64,000 nt of DNA from Stigonema ocellatum SAG 48.90 = DSM 106950 (GCA_016903675.1 JADQBA010000027.1:1-64000), one strand, 5' to 3'; positions 7,984-16,808 are shown, numbered from the stretch's first letter. A program made the numbers and translations. The notes: generated by a model from the letters alone, not told the origin.

Positions 7984-8709
7984 ATGTTTATTAACTTCTC
8001 TCGCTTGGCTAAAGCAGCCTCTGTTGCTGCTCTGACAGTTGGTGTAGCATTTGCTGCTCAACCCGCTCAAAAAGCTTCTGCACAAGTACCATTCAACATT
8101 GGTGGTTCAAGTGGTGCTCCTAATTTATATATCGGATTCGGTGCAACCAACTATCAGACTAGTAATAATCAAGGAGGCCTTAACGGCTTCCTCAATGGAA
8201 GTCTTGACGCTGGTGCATTCGAAATTCCTCCTGACCCTAGCACCCTCCCAGATGGAGCAGTTCTAGTTCCTGTAGCAAATTTGAGAGTCGTGTTTCCTAT
8301 CAGCCCTGATCTAGGTGGCCTCAGCCTCACTAACGATCAGATCGGCAGCATTCTCAGAGGAGAAATCACCAACTGGAACCAGGTAGGTGGACCCGACGAA
8401 GCCATTACTATTGTGTCTCGTAATGTTGGGACCGGTGGCAGATACATTGTTGACAATACTTTTGGTCCCACACAGGACGGCATTCCAGCAGCAAGCAGTC
8501 AAGATGTTGCCAATATAGTTGCCAATGGATCTGGCGAAATTGGTTATGTTGAGCAGGCTTATTTAGGTGGACTAAATTCTGCTGGAGGTCCAATTACTGG
8601 TACTACCTATTTACTTTACAACTCTAACAACACTGATATCACCGACTTCATCAACAATATTAAGGCCAACCCCGACCAGGTTCGTGCTCTAGGATATGAC
8701 CCTCTCTAG
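7984..8709 (+). CDS. small secreted PstS-like protein (copy 2), altered ligand loops
   Basis: This 241-residue paralogue has a signal peptide and C-terminal third (NIKANPDQVRALGYDPL) nearly identical to copy 1 and retains ILRGEITNWNQVGGP. The two loops that should hold the ligand have changed: the GSGAG-type loop reads SNNQGGLNGF and the GSSGTR loop reads GTGGRYIV, losing the canonical Ser-Gly-Thr pattern. A short insertion (DPSTLPDG) also appears. It may bind another anion or ligand, or it may be decaying while conversion keeps its ends identical. It has its own Pho box and terminator, so it is probably expressed with copy 1. Confidence 0.8.
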   Translation: MFINFSRLAKAASVAALTVGVAFAAQPAQKASAQVPFNIGGSSGAPNLYIGFGATNYQTSNNQGGLNGFLNGSLDAGAFEIPPDPSTLPDGAVLVPVANLRVVFPISPDLGGLSLTNDQIGSILRGEITNWNQVGGPDEAITIVSRNVGTGGRYIVDNTFGPTQDGIPAASSQDVANIVANGSGEIGYVEQAYLGGLNSAGGPITGTTYLLYNSNNTDITDFINNIKANPDQVRALGYDPL

Positions 8710-8792
8710 TTGATAAGACTGAGTCTTTCAACAATCTCAATTCTGTTCAGCCATAGGCGTCAGTAATTGAGGTAGTATAAATAGACCAAAAG

Positions 8793-8824
8793 GACTTACG
8801 TAACTCATTACGTAAGTCTTTCTT
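8793..8824 (+). terminator. Rho-independent terminator after PstS-like gene 2
   Basis: A perfect 11-base stem (8793-8803 with 8808-8818), a CTCA loop and a T-rich tail (TTTCTT). It is homologous to the terminator of copy 1. Confidence 0.75.
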
Positions 8825-8907
8825 CATGATTGCATCTACGCTTTCTGGGGACGGATGTGTTTCGTTGGGGTGTGAAAGTTGTGGGTGCGGGATGTGGGTA
8901 ACAAATG

Positions 8908-9201
8908 TTACTCGGAAAATTGACGTTCAATATCCCTTGACTGATGGAGAATCCTAACTACTTCAATACCATCATCAAGCTTTATATAAAACACAATATA
9001 AGGCTTTACAGGAAAACTCCTGAGTTTCACGCGTAAATCATCTCGCATTTGTCCTATATCTGGAAACTCAGCTAACATCGGCAAACGGTTTAAGATTTTA
9101 GCAATCTCCTTAGAAGCAGCAATTTGATTATTTTGGGCAACATAAATCCAAATATCCTCCAAGTCTTGTTCTGCAAGTTGAGAAATTTTGTAACGATTCA
9201 T
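8908..9201 (-). CDS. parE: ParE/RelE-family toxin
   Basis: The 97-residue protein has the ParE/RelE layout: YKISQLAEQDLEDIWIYVAQ at the N-terminus, LAEFPDIGQMRDDLRVKLRSFPVKPYIVFY in the middle (core strands and the Arg of the family), and VVRILHQSRDIERQF at the end. It should be the toxin of a type II pair; ParE members usually poison gyrase and RelE members cut mRNA, and the HQSRDIE ending favours ParE. Its ATG overlaps the antitoxin stop by four bases (ATGA), showing an operon with the antitoxin first. Confidence 0.85.
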   Translation of the reverse strand: MNRYKISQLAEQDLEDIWIYVAQNNQIAASKEIAKILNRLPMLAEFPDIGQMRDDLRVKLRSFPVKPYIVFYIKLDDGIEVVRILHQSRDIERQFSE

Positions 9202-9548
9202 GGAGCTTGTTCAAGGTTGAGTTTGCGTCGTCCACGTTCTTGAATGGTTTGCAGCAAACTTGGTAAAGACTCGTCATCATATTCTCTATATTGTCCATTC
9301 TGTAACTGTTCTACACCCAGAGCGATATCGCGCTGTAGTGCTTCTAACTTGAGTTTGCGTACTTCTGCTTCCGAACTTTCTAAGCGTCGCATCATCTCCT
9401 GAAAGCTGAGAGCATCTTGAATGACAATTTCTGCTTTGCCATTAACTGTAAGTATCAGTGGGGATTTTGTCGCTTTAATTTGTTCGATAAACTGTTTGAC
9501 GTTGCGTTTGAAGTCTGTCAGCGGGTGAATATTTTCGAGGTTAATCAT
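9198..9548 (-). CDS. Phd/YefM-type antitoxin
   Basis: This is the first gene of the toxin-antitoxin operon, 116 residues. The N-terminal part (INLENIHPLTDFKRNVKQFI, then SPLILTVNGKAEIVIQDA) matches the Phd/YefM fold that binds its own promoter. A long charged helix (about 50-95) follows and should wrap the toxin. Its stop overlaps the toxin start. The promoter and operator are expected in the AT-rich stretch just upstream (9549-9610). The protein is longer than typical Phd proteins (about 80-90 residues) because of the charged C-terminal extension. Confidence 0.8.
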   Translation of the reverse strand: MINLENIHPLTDFKRNVKQFIEQIKATKSPLILTVNGKAEIVIQDALSFQEMMRRLESSEAEVRKLKLEALQRDIALGVEQLQNGQYREYDDESLPSLLQTIQERGRRKLNLEQAP

Positions 9549-9860
9549 ATAATGAGCGTATTTAATTCAGTATGGAATTAAGTTCTAATTAAGTATTTTA
9601 CTTGATTATACTCCAAGTGCGATCGCTCCACCCAGCCCCTTTTATCAACGAGTTGTAAGAGCTATGAGACTTGTTATATCTAGGTTTCAGCCCTTTTTAT
9701 CGCCCATTTAGGTGCAATACCCGTGAATGAAAGCCCTCACCCCTAGCCCCTCTCCCAAATTGGGAGAGGGGTGCCCGTTTAGGGCTATCTTGAGGGCGAT
9801 AATGACAATGAAATAGCCCCCTCTTGCTGCTAAGAGATTCCATTCATTCACGAAACCCTT

Positions 9861-9888
9861 GTAGAGACGCGATTAATCGCGTCTCTAC
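9861..9888. repeat. palindromic dispersed repeat (GTAGAGACGCGATTAATC type)
   Basis: A perfect 28-base palindrome centred on ATTAAT. The same sequence recurs, with one change, at 42141-42168 downstream of groEL. It may act as a terminator in both places, here after the response regulator gene on the minus strand. Confidence 0.6.
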
Positions 9889-9922
9889 TTTTTCACCAGA
9901 TGTCTAGTCTTTAACCAAAATT

Positions 9923-10594
9923 TCATGTTCGCAGCCGATAGCCAAAACCTCTAACTGTCTCAATGCAGTGGCGGCCTAGCTTCTTGCGCAGGTAACCTAC
10001 GCAGACATCTACCACATTGGAGCTAGGGTCATAGTCGTAGCCCCAAACCCGACTCAGCAGCTGCTGTCGGCTCATCACTTGCCCTGGATGACGGAGAAAG
10101 GTTTCAGCCAGGGTAAATTCTTGTGCTGATAAATTGACTGGGCGATTGCCGACCCAAGCCTGACGTTTAAGCAAATCAAGGACAATGTTGCCCGCTTTGA
10201 GAACAATTTCTTCCTGTCGTTTGGGAGTGCCATTGTCGCGCAATCTTACCCGTACCCGCGCTAGGAGTTCTTCAAAGCGAAAGGGCTTGGTAACATAGTC
10301 GTCAGCTCCTCCATCCAGTCCGGCAACTTTATCTGTCACATCGTCACGGGCAGTAAGAATAATGATCGGCAACTGTTCGCCCTGGCCACGCAATTCTTCC
10401 AACACCATCCAACCATCTTTGCCAGGGAGACCGATATCAAGGATGAGCAGGTCAAAATTCTCATCTTGAGCCATGAGGACTGCCTCATGACCATCCTGAG
10501 CAACTGCGGTAGCGAAACCCGACGCCCGTAGCCCTTTTTCGAGGAAGGCAGCGATGCGGGGTTCGTCTTCGGCAATCAAAATGCGGTTAGTCAG
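9923..10594 (-). CDS. OmpR-family response regulator
   Basis: The receiver domain begins RILIAEDEP, with the phospho-acceptor Asp in LLILDIGLPGKDGW (residue 53 counted from the CTG discussed here) and the conserved Lys in YVTKPF. A winged-helix DNA-binding domain follows (LSAQEFTLAETFLRHPGQVMSRQQLL, ending in ETVRGFGYRLRT). No ATG, GTG or TTG is well placed. An ideal AGGAGG lies 6 bases before a CTG at 10594 that overlaps the kinase stop codon, so a CTG start seems likely; a TTG at 10630 would add 12 residues. It is co-transcribed with the upstream sensor kinase. Confidence 0.9.
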   Translation of the reverse strand: MTNRILIAEDEPRIAAFLEKGLRASGFATAVAQDGHEAVLMAQDENFDLLILDIGLPGKDGWMVLEELRGQGEQLPIIILTARDDVTDKVAGLDGGADDYVTKPFRFEELLARVRVRLRDNGTPKRQEEIVLKAGNIVLDLLKRQAWVGNRPVNLSAQEFTLAETFLRHPGQVMSRQQLLSRVWGYDYDPSSNVVDVCVGYLRKKLGRHCIETVRGFGYRLRT

Positions 10595-12074
10595 ATCGAA
10601 CCTCCTGCTGTGGATTAACTCTAATGACAATAGTGAATGTAGATCCTTGTCCCATTTTACTTTTGAGATCTACCCAACCACCGTGGGCGATGGCGATCGC
10701 TTTCACTATAGACAATCCCAAACCAGCCCCCTCAGAACGACGGCGGCTACCTGAGCCACGGGCGAAGCGATCAAAGATCCGCTCTCTGTCGTCAACGGCA
10801 ATGCCAACCCCTGTGTCACGCACCCAGAAGCGGACGTGACCGTTTGTGCGAGCCGAACCAAGCGCAATGACACTCCCATCTGTGGTGTGCTGGGTAGCGT
10901 TCTGGGCCAAGTTCATCATCGCCTGAGTCAACCGATGGCGGTCAGCTATAATGTACCCCGCACCCTTTTTATCGAGACGCCAGTCTCGCTTAGCTAAGGC
11001 TCTGGCTTTGGTGTATAGTTCCTCGGTCAGCAAGCCAATATCCACAGTCTCTAGGTTTAAAAAATTCGGTCGCTCTGCCTTGGCTAATAATAGTAGGTCA
11101 TCGACAAAGCGACTCATGCGATCAAGCTCATCAGTAACTAATTCCAATGTTTCACGTCGCTCTTGGGGATCGTCTCCTAGTAGTTCTAAATGACCTCGGA
11201 TAATGGTGATGGGCGTCCGGAGTTCATGACTAGCGTCGTTGATGAACGCTCGTTGACTGGCGAAGGCAGTCTGAAGACGATCTAACATCTCATTGAAGGT
11301 GATGGTGAGTTCAGCTATTTCGTCTACTCCTTCTACGGGGATGCGTCGAGTCAGGTCAGACTCGCCAATAGAGTGGGCTGTTTCGGTGAGTAAGCGCAGG
11401 GGAGCCAACACCTGTCCAGCTACTAACCAGGCTAGCACCGATCCCCCAGATAGGACAGCTATCATCACCTGGAAAGTGACCACAACCGCCCGCTCCACTT
11501 GTTTGTGAGTGCCATTTTCGGAATGGACTACCACAAAAACCCCGTGAGTATTCCCTCTGATTATCGGCTCAGCTACATAGAAGATAGTATCGTCTGGGAA
11601 GGCGTGTTTGCCTCGCTCAGGCTGGGTCAGTTGAGCCCAGTGTTTGACCAGATCCGAATCCTGGTCGAGATGGGCCGGAAGGGCATCCGGACTTGAACGG
11701 TGGAATTTGCCGTTTAACAGCGTAATGAAAAACTCATCTTCGTTGGGAATGTGCCTAGATAAATAAACACTAAAAATGACAGCGATCTCATCCCTAAAGG
11801 GTTTAGCTGTGTTTGGGTTCTTTCCCTTGCTCAATAGTCGAAACTGTTCCACCTCCAGAGCCAGAGAGTTATCGTTCTGCTTGTCTAGTCGGATCAGGAG
11901 AACCTGACGAATTGCTATGATTGATACTAGTGTGGATAAAGTCATCAACACCACATACCAAGCCAAGATGCGTGTGCGAAAGCCAAAGAATATTTGACGC
12001 CAGCCTCGAAGTCTGTTTTTCTTAGCCACGTGAGCATTTTTCACACTGCTTCTTTTGAAGATTTTTGGATCCAT
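10587..12074 (-). CDS. HAMP-containing sensor histidine kinase
   Basis: This is an inner-membrane kinase pairing with the response regulator immediately downstream. It has a transmembrane segment near residues 36-60, a periplasmic sensor region, a second membrane segment (VVVTFQVMIAVLSGGSVLAWLVAG), a HAMP domain, the HisKA box NDASHELRTPITIIRGHLELL, and an ATPase domain with the N box (QAMMNLAQNATQHT), DTGVGI and GLGLSIV. Its stop codon overlaps the proposed regulator start. The ATG at 12074 (MDPKIF) is preferred; starts up to 12101 would add nine hydrophobic residues. The signal is unknown, since the periplasmic domain shows no family I recognise. Confidence 0.9.
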   Translation of the reverse strand: MDPKIFKRSSVKNAHVAKKNRLRGWRQIFFGFRTRILAWYVVLMTLSTLVSIIAIRQVLLIRLDKQNDNSLALEVEQFRLLSKGKNPNTAKPFRDEIAVIFSVYLSRHIPNEDEFFITLLNGKFHRSSPDALPAHLDQDSDLVKHWAQLTQPERGKHAFPDDTIFYVAEPIIRGNTHGVFVVVHSENGTHKQVERAVVVTFQVMIAVLSGGSVLAWLVAGQVLAPLRLLTETAHSIGESDLTRRIPVEGVDEIAELTITFNEMLDRLQTAFASQRAFINDASHELRTPITIIRGHLELLGDDPQERRETLELVTDELDRMSRFVDDLLLLAKAERPNFLNLETVDIGLLTEELYTKARALAKRDWRLDKKGAGYIIADRHRLTQAMMNLAQNATQHTTDGSVIALGSARTNGHVRFWVRDTGVGIAVDDRERIFDRFARGSGSRRRSEGAGLGLSIVKAIAIAHGGWVDLKSKMGQGSTFTIVIRVNPQQEVRSD

Positions 12075-12363
12075 GACCGCCACAGAGACCATCACAAACA
12101 TAGGCTACTGAGTCTAAACATCAGGATAGTCCATTCAAGGAAGAGACGCACCTGACGCGGAGATTTCTATCTTACGGGCATCCCCAAGTCTTGTGTGTCA
12201 ATCCCAACCCGTCAATTCAAACTTGACAGAGTGGTAGAGGCTTTCCGACCCTTCGCCCCTACATCGTTTCGGGAGATGTCGAATAAGTGAGGACATTTTT
12301 TTGGGAACACTATATGAAAGCTAGGAATATCCCTGGTAGATTGACTTGAGGATGATAAAATTT

Positions 12364-12738
12364 ATGTCTTTGGAGCAAATTCAGCCTGCAACTGGACAAC
12401 AAGCAAGTGTCTACGTGCCTTACATTCAAAGTAACAAACGCAACGGCTTACCTTACGCTATTGGTCTTTATCAAAAAGGTGTTGTGGAGGGACAGCGTAA
12501 AATAGAAAACAGTGATAATATTTCCTTTATCGCTACTTGGAATGTCGCCACCCTACCCTCAGACTTAACCCGTTGCCGAATCCAGTTTGATGGGAATGCT
12601 GAGCTAAGTTATGAAATGATCGTGGCAAGCCACGAGTTTATTAGTTTTTTAATTGAACTCATAGAAAATAATAAGCGCTATCGTGCTGCTGACTTCTCCC
12701 AGGCATTCTACCGCAAGCTGCTGCGTATAGATGATTGA
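12364..12738 (+). CDS. ebsA: EbsA-like conserved cyanobacterial protein (type IV pilus related)
   Basis: This soluble protein of about 124 residues begins MSLEQIQPATGQQASVYVPY and continues with IGLYQKG, FIATWNVATLPSDLTRCRIQFDG and a helical end DFSQAFYRKLLRID. From memory this fits the cyanobacterial EbsA family, a cytoplasmic partner of the type IV pilus motor needed for pilus assembly and biofilm control in Synechococcus. That assignment rests on recalled sequence, not on a motif. Starts at 12346 (TTG) or 12352 (ATG) would add a few residues; the ATG at 12364 fits the family start best. No pilus genes are adjacent. Confidence 0.6.
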   Translation: MSLEQIQPATGQQASVYVPYIQSNKRNGLPYAIGLYQKGVVEGQRKIENSDNISFIATWNVATLPSDLTRCRIQFDGNAELSYEMIVASHEFISFLIELIENNKRYRAADFSQAFYRKLLRIDD

Positions 12739-13030
12739 ATGGGAAGTCGCAGTATAACTTAATAAGTTAGGGTTTTGGCAGCGCCATCGCTTCTAACTTG
12801 AGTAAACAAAAACCTTGTTCTCGTTAGCGATGGCTCCTTTTGACGAGGTTGGGAACAACTCCAATGGCAAAGTTAGACCTAAAATTAGGAAACACCTAGT
12901 ACAGCGCGGCAGAAATAAAGCACCGATTCAAAAAAGCAAGAATTGCTTACACCGTAGGCATTTTGAATTTTGAATTCCAAGGGAGCGGTACTAGCTGGGT
13001 TATACTGAATTTTGAAATGGGAGTGCATGT
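12739..13030 (+). other. intergenic stretch without recognised gene
   Basis: It holds a short inverted region around an AT-rich segment (attttgaattttgaattc) and a HIP-poor sequence. No coding pattern, RNA fold or mobile end was seen. The promoter of the next gene is presumably near 12990-13010 (tatact). Confidence 0.4.
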
Positions 13031-14128
13031 GTGGCAAAATCTGCTAAATATTTGCTGATTGGATCAACGCAGGCTTACAGCGGTAAATCTGCAACAGTTC
13101 TGGGTTTGTCTCATCAACTACAGCAAAAAGGACTGGATATTACCTATGGCAAGCCGTTGGGTACGTGTTTGAGCGAATATAATGGAACCGTGGTAGAGGA
13201 AGATGTCCAGTTAATTGCAGGAAGTCTCAATCTACCGAAAAATCGTGTTGCACCAACTCTGCTAGCGATCGATGAACTAACCGTGCAGAAACGTCTCCGG
13301 GGGGAAGACAAAACGGATTATCGCCAGGCGATCGCAAAGTATCTACAAATGCCTTCTGGAGATTTGGTCTTATTGGAGGGACCAGGAGATTTGGAAGAAG
13401 GCAGTTTGTTCGAGTTATCTTTGCTACAAGTAGCTTCTGTAGTTGATGCTGCTGTACTTTTGGTAGTCCGCTATCAATCATTGCTTTCGGTTGAAGCGCT
13501 TTTGGGGGCACAACACCGTATGGGCGATCGCTTGATTGGTGTTATGATCAACGATATTCCAGGAGCACAACTACAAACCATTAATGGTACTATCCGTCCC
13601 TTTTTGGAACAGCAAGGTATTCCTGTGCTGGGAATGTTGCCGAAAAGCGACTTGTTACGCAGTGTTAGCGTTAGCGAACTTGTAAACCAGTTAAATGCAG
13701 AAGTTCTCTCTTGCAGCGATCGCTTGGATTTAAGGGTAGAAAGTCTAGCAATTGGAGCAATGAATGTCAACGCTGCGGTGAAGTATTTCCGCAAACGCCG
13801 GAATATGGCGGTGGTGACAGGAGGCGATCGCGTAGAAATTCAGCAAGCGGCTTTGGAAACTTCCACCCAATGCCTGATCCTTACCGGACAACTACCTCCT
13901 CCTTTGTTCATCAAAAACCGTGCTGAAGAACTAGAAATCCCTATTTTGTCGGTTGATTTAGACACTCTTACCACTGTGGAAATTGTCAACCGCACTTTTG
14001 GTCAAGTGCGCATCCATGAATCAATTAAAGTCGAGTGCATTCGCCATTTGATGGCTGAACATTTTGATATTGATCGCTTGTTGTCTCAACTCGGTTTAAA
14101 GCCAGCAGTGGCTTTACCCAGGAACTAG
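13031..14128 (+). CDS. phosphotransacetylase-family protein (BioD-like P-loop plus DRTGG domain)
   Basis: The 365-residue protein starts at GTG. Its N-terminal half is a BioD/CobQ-like P-loop NTPase: IGSTQAYSGKSATVLGL (P loop), LVLLEGPGDLEEG, and a Rossmann-like nucleotide region (VIGVMINDIPGAQ). The C-terminal half (about 220-330) matches the DRTGG domain (AIGAMNVNAAVKYFRKRRNMAVVTGGDR, CLILTGQLPPP). In other bacteria these two modules form the N-terminal part of long phosphate acetyltransferases (Pta). Here no PTA_PTB domain follows, so it is likely regulatory rather than catalytic. Such stand-alone versions are common in cyanobacteria. The function is unproven. Confidence 0.8.
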   Translation: MAKSAKYLLIGSTQAYSGKSATVLGLSHQLQQKGLDITYGKPLGTCLSEYNGTVVEEDVQLIAGSLNLPKNRVAPTLLAIDELTVQKRLRGEDKTDYRQAIAKYLQMPSGDLVLLEGPGDLEEGSLFELSLLQVASVVDAAVLLVVRYQSLLSVEALLGAQHRMGDRLIGVMINDIPGAQLQTINGTIRPFLEQQGIPVLGMLPKSDLLRSVSVSELVNQLNAEVLSCSDRLDLRVESLAIGAMNVNAAVKYFRKRRNMAVVTGGDRVEIQQAALETSTQCLILTGQLPPPLFIKNRAEELEIPILSVDLDTLTTVEIVNRTFGQVRIHESIKVECIRHLMAEHFDIDRLLSQLGLKPAVALPRN

Positions 14129-14384
14129 CTTGAAATTGGGGAGTGGGGATAGCCTCTGGTTTTAACCAGAGGAGGGAGTGGGGAATGCAGTTGGTGACGA
14201 CTGTTGGGAGCAATGGAGATTTTGACAAATTCTTCATATGATATAACTTTTTTGGTATTTTTGTCAAAAAAATAATATGTAGATTTTGTCAAGATTTGTA
14301 TAGATTTGGAAAAAGATTTAGTTACAATTGCTCACCCTCAGTCTGTTAGAATATCTAGGTCGTTTAATCAGATTCTGTCCGTCT

Positions 14385-14891
14385 TTGAGCCAGTCAATAG
14401 ACCTTATCAATAACGTTGATACATTAGCGCAAGAACTGGCGACAATCCAGCAAACAGGTTCTAAGCGAATCGCCTTGCTGGGTTCCCGTCATGTGCCGAT
14501 TACCCATCAGAATCTCATCGAGATGATGACCTATGCCCTAGTTTTATCGGGCAATCGGATCATCACCTCTGGCGCTACAGGTACAAATTTAGCTGCTATC
14601 AGGGGAGCAATGCGGGGTGATCCCAATTTGTTGACAGTAATTCTACCCCAAAGCTTGGAACGCCAGTCCCATGAATCGCGCCAGCAACTAGAACAGGTAA
14701 TGCATCTGGTGGAAAACCCCGGTAACAATCATCTGTCTCTCGCCGAAGCTAGTTACCTATGCAACAAGGAGATTGTCTCCCGTTGCCAGCAACTAATCTG
14801 CTTCGCGTTTCACGACAGTCGCACTCTGCTGCAAACTTGTAACGATGCAGAAGAACAAAGAAAAGTGGTGACGCTATTCTACTTTGATTAG
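14385..14891 (+). CDS. DprA/LOG-like Rossmann-fold protein (DNA recombination-mediator A-like)
   Basis: This is a single-domain Rossmann protein of about 168 residues. Motifs are RIALLGSRHVPITHQNLIEMM, then GNRIITSGATGTNLAAIRGAM (the SGxAxGxD-like nucleotide or DNA-binding loop of the DprA/SLOG superfamily) and LLTVILPQSLERQ. It ends QICFAFHD-like and VVTLFYFD. It resembles cyanobacterial proteins labelled DNA recombination-mediator protein A, but it lacks the SAM and winged-helix parts of DprA, so a role in transformation is inference. No ATG lies at the 5' end. A TTG at 14385 gives the start SQSIDL; a TTG at 14328 would add 19 residues. Confidence 0.75.
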   Translation: MSQSIDLINNVDTLAQELATIQQTGSKRIALLGSRHVPITHQNLIEMMTYALVLSGNRIITSGATGTNLAAIRGAMRGDPNLLTVILPQSLERQSHESRQQLEQVMHLVENPGNNHLSLAEASYLCNKEIVSRCQQLICFAFHDSRTLLQTCNDAEEQRKVVTLFYFD

Positions 14892-15021
14892 TCATTGGTC
14901 ATTAGCTAATAGCTAATGGCTAATGAATATAGAACAATGAATTATGAATGATGAAAAACTAATTCATAATTCATAATTTATAATTCATAATTCTTTTCCA
15001 ATCTAAAATCCAGATTTTTTT

Positions 15022-15513
15022 ATGGCTTCCACCTATTCATTTGACATTGTCAGCGACTTTGATCGACAAGAACTGGTCAATGCTGTTGACCAAACTGTGC
15101 GAGACGTCAAAAGCCGCTACGACCTCAAAGATACTCAAACTACTCTCGAATTAGGTGAACAAAGCATTATCCTTAATACCGATAGTCAGTTTACCTTAGA
15201 CTCAGTACACGATATACTGCGAGAAAAAGCTGCCAAGCGCAACCTCTCACAGAAAATCTTTGATTTTGGTTCAGTCGATTCGGCAAGCGGTAACCGTGTT
15301 CGTCAAGAAATAAAACTTAAAAAAGGCATCAGTCAGGAAATTGCCAAGCAAATCTCTAAGTTGATTCGCGATGAATTCAAAAAGGTGCAATCTTCAATTC
15401 AAGGAGATGTCGTGCGTGTTACCGCTAAAGATAAAGATGAATTACAAACTATCATTCAGCGCTTAAAGCAAGAAGACTTCCCTGTTGCTTTGCAATTTAC
15501 CAATTATCGATAG
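15022..15513 (+). CDS. yajQ: YajQ-family nucleotide-binding protein
   Basis: The 163-residue protein begins MASTYSFDIVSDFDRQELVNAVDQ and ends FPVALQFTNYR, matching the YajQ/UPF0234 family end to end. It has two ferredoxin-like folds, with the conserved KSRYDLKDT and the KDKDELQTIIQRLK helix near the C-terminus. Family members bind cyclic di-GMP or nucleotides and act as regulators or chaperone-like factors. It is followed directly by a GGGGGAGT minisatellite. An AT-rich palindrome-like tract (attcataatt) lies just upstream and probably contains the promoter. Confidence 0.93.
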   Translation: MASTYSFDIVSDFDRQELVNAVDQTVRDVKSRYDLKDTQTTLELGEQSIILNTDSQFTLDSVHDILREKAAKRNLSQKIFDFGSVDSASGNRVRQEIKLKKGISQEIAKQISKLIRDEFKKVQSSIQGDVVRVTAKDKDELQTIIQRLKQEDFPVALQFTNYR

Positions 15514-15660
15514 GGGAGTGGGGGAGTGGGGGAGTGGGGGAGTGGGGGAGTGGGGGAGTGGGGGTGTGAGGGTGTAGGGGTAAGTCATTGTGCAATCAAC
15601 GCTATCTTCAAACCCTCAAATTCCCCTACACCCCTACACCCCTACACCCCTACACCCCTA
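15514..15660. repeat. STRR minisatellite between yajQ and GST genes
   Basis: Seven-base units GGGGAGT are repeated about seven times from 15514, and after a short spacer the complementary type CCCCTACA is repeated about five times to 15660. The two arms can pair into a long hairpin between convergent genes. Confidence 0.85.
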
Positions 15661-15665
15661 TGCAA

Positions 15666-16223
15666 TTAGCCGCGACCGCCGATACTCTTTTGAAAAGCTG
15701 GACGCTCAGAGATCTGCTTGATATAGTTCATCACAGCCGGGTAGGCGCTCAAATCTAGCTTGAGCATTATGGGAATGAAAGCTAGCGTAGATCCCACCGC
15801 CACATCGGCTACAGTGAATTCATTGCCAAGTATGAAAGGTTGTCGTCCTAAAATCTCATTCAAAGGAGTCATTAGGCGGGGCATTTCCTTTTCTCGACTG
15901 GCTTCTACAAAAACGCCTGGTCCGAGGGTAGCATTGGAAAAAAACACCCATTGGGCAATTTGACCATGTTCCTCTGGCGAGGATTTTACTTTGCCGTATT
16001 TCTCGGCAAGATACAGTAAAATCGCCCCTGATTCCCAAAGCTGGAAATCACCATCAACAATTGCGGGGACTTTGCCTATGGGGTTAATTGCAAGGTACGG
16101 TGGCTGAAGATGTTCCCCCACCTGCATGTCGAGTTTGACAAATTCGTAGGGAACTGCCAATTCCTCTAAGTACCACTGGACAATTGACGCACGACTACGA
16201 GCGCCGCCGTAAAGTTTTAACAT
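15666..16223 (-). CDS. glutathione S-transferase family protein
   Basis: The 185-residue protein has an N-terminal thioredoxin-like domain (MLKLYGGARSRASIVQWYLEEL, NPIGKVPAIVDG, LWESGAILLYLAEKYG: the glutathione-binding Pro and the ES motif). A helical C-terminal domain follows (GNEFTVADVAVGSTLAF, with the N-capping box and hydrophobic staple of GSTs). It should conjugate or reduce substrates with glutathione in the cytoplasm. The likely catalytic Ser or Tyr lies in the first loop. It is convergent with yajQ and has its own short upstream region. Confidence 0.9.
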   Translation of the reverse strand: MLKLYGGARSRASIVQWYLEELAVPYEFVKLDMQVGEHLQPPYLAINPIGKVPAIVDGDFQLWESGAILLYLAEKYGKVKSSPEEHGQIAQWVFFSNATLGPGVFVEASREKEMPRLMTPLNEILGRQPFILGNEFTVADVAVGSTLAFIPIMLKLDLSAYPAVMNYIKQISERPAFQKSIGGRG

Positions 16224-16343
16224 GATGACAGGCCCTATTTTAGCTGAGCTATTAAATTTTAGATGAGAAATGGGTTACTGGATAGTACTGAGTGGTGAGT
16301 GGTTGGTAGTAAATAAAAGAACTAACAACCAAGAACCAATAAA

Positions 16344-16808
16344 CTAAAGAACTTTGTGTGTATGAGGGTGCTGTTTGACGTTATCTTCCTTGGTGACGAC
16401 TCGTGTGATATTTAGTACTCGCTTACGCTCAGTGGAATGGTTGAACTCAGTGTAGGTTGTGCCTAAAGGAATGAGAGATTTGGCTTGTTCACGACGCTTG
16501 TAGGTGCGAGTTGCTGCGATCGCCCGTTGCGCAAATTCATCACTAAACTGAGCTGACTCTGGGAATCCACGTGGGATTATGAGTTGATCCCCATCCAGCA
16601 CAGATCCCAAAGTTGTTGCACAAGCAAGCGTATAGGAAGTAGAAATCCCCTTAAAGAGGGCTTCCAAAGCAGCCGACGGAATAGGTTCTATAACTTCGAC
16701 TTGATGAACTTCGCCGTCTTCCTTGACAAAGCAGGTTGCTAAGCCGATGATAATGTAATCATCTGCTGCTAAATCAGGAGCATGGGGATAAGAAATTTCA
16801 GTTGTCAT
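16344..16808 (-). CDS. conserved cyanobacterial hypothetical protein, 154 aa
   Basis: Not recognised. The protein is soluble, with an N-terminal beta-rich part (YIIIGLATCFVKEDGEVHQVEVIEPIPSAALEAL), a helical middle (TSYTLACATTLGSVLDG), and a basic C-terminal part rich in Arg, Lys and His that ends in HPHTHKVL. The helix EFAQRAIAATRTYKRREQA is strongly amphipathic. It lies upstream of the GST gene and downstream of the ArsA-like gene on the same strand, with over 100 bases separating each, so shared transcription is possible but not shown. Confidence 0.65.
   Translation of the reverse strand: MTTEISYPHAPDLAADDYIIIGLATCFVKEDGEVHQVEVIEPIPSAALEALFKGISTSYTLACATTLGSVLDGDQLIIPRGFPESAQFSDEFAQRAIAATRTYKRREQAKSLIPLGTTYTEFNHSTERKRVLNITRVVTKEDNVKQHPHTHKVL

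Larger units (their letters stand above)
7866..8849 (+). repeat. tandem duplication, unit 2
   Basis: This is the second unit of the PstS-like duplication. The leader (7886-7983) and the tail after the stop (8710-8849) are almost identical to those of unit 1. The middle of the gene has diverged strongly, including small insertions. Confidence 0.85.
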
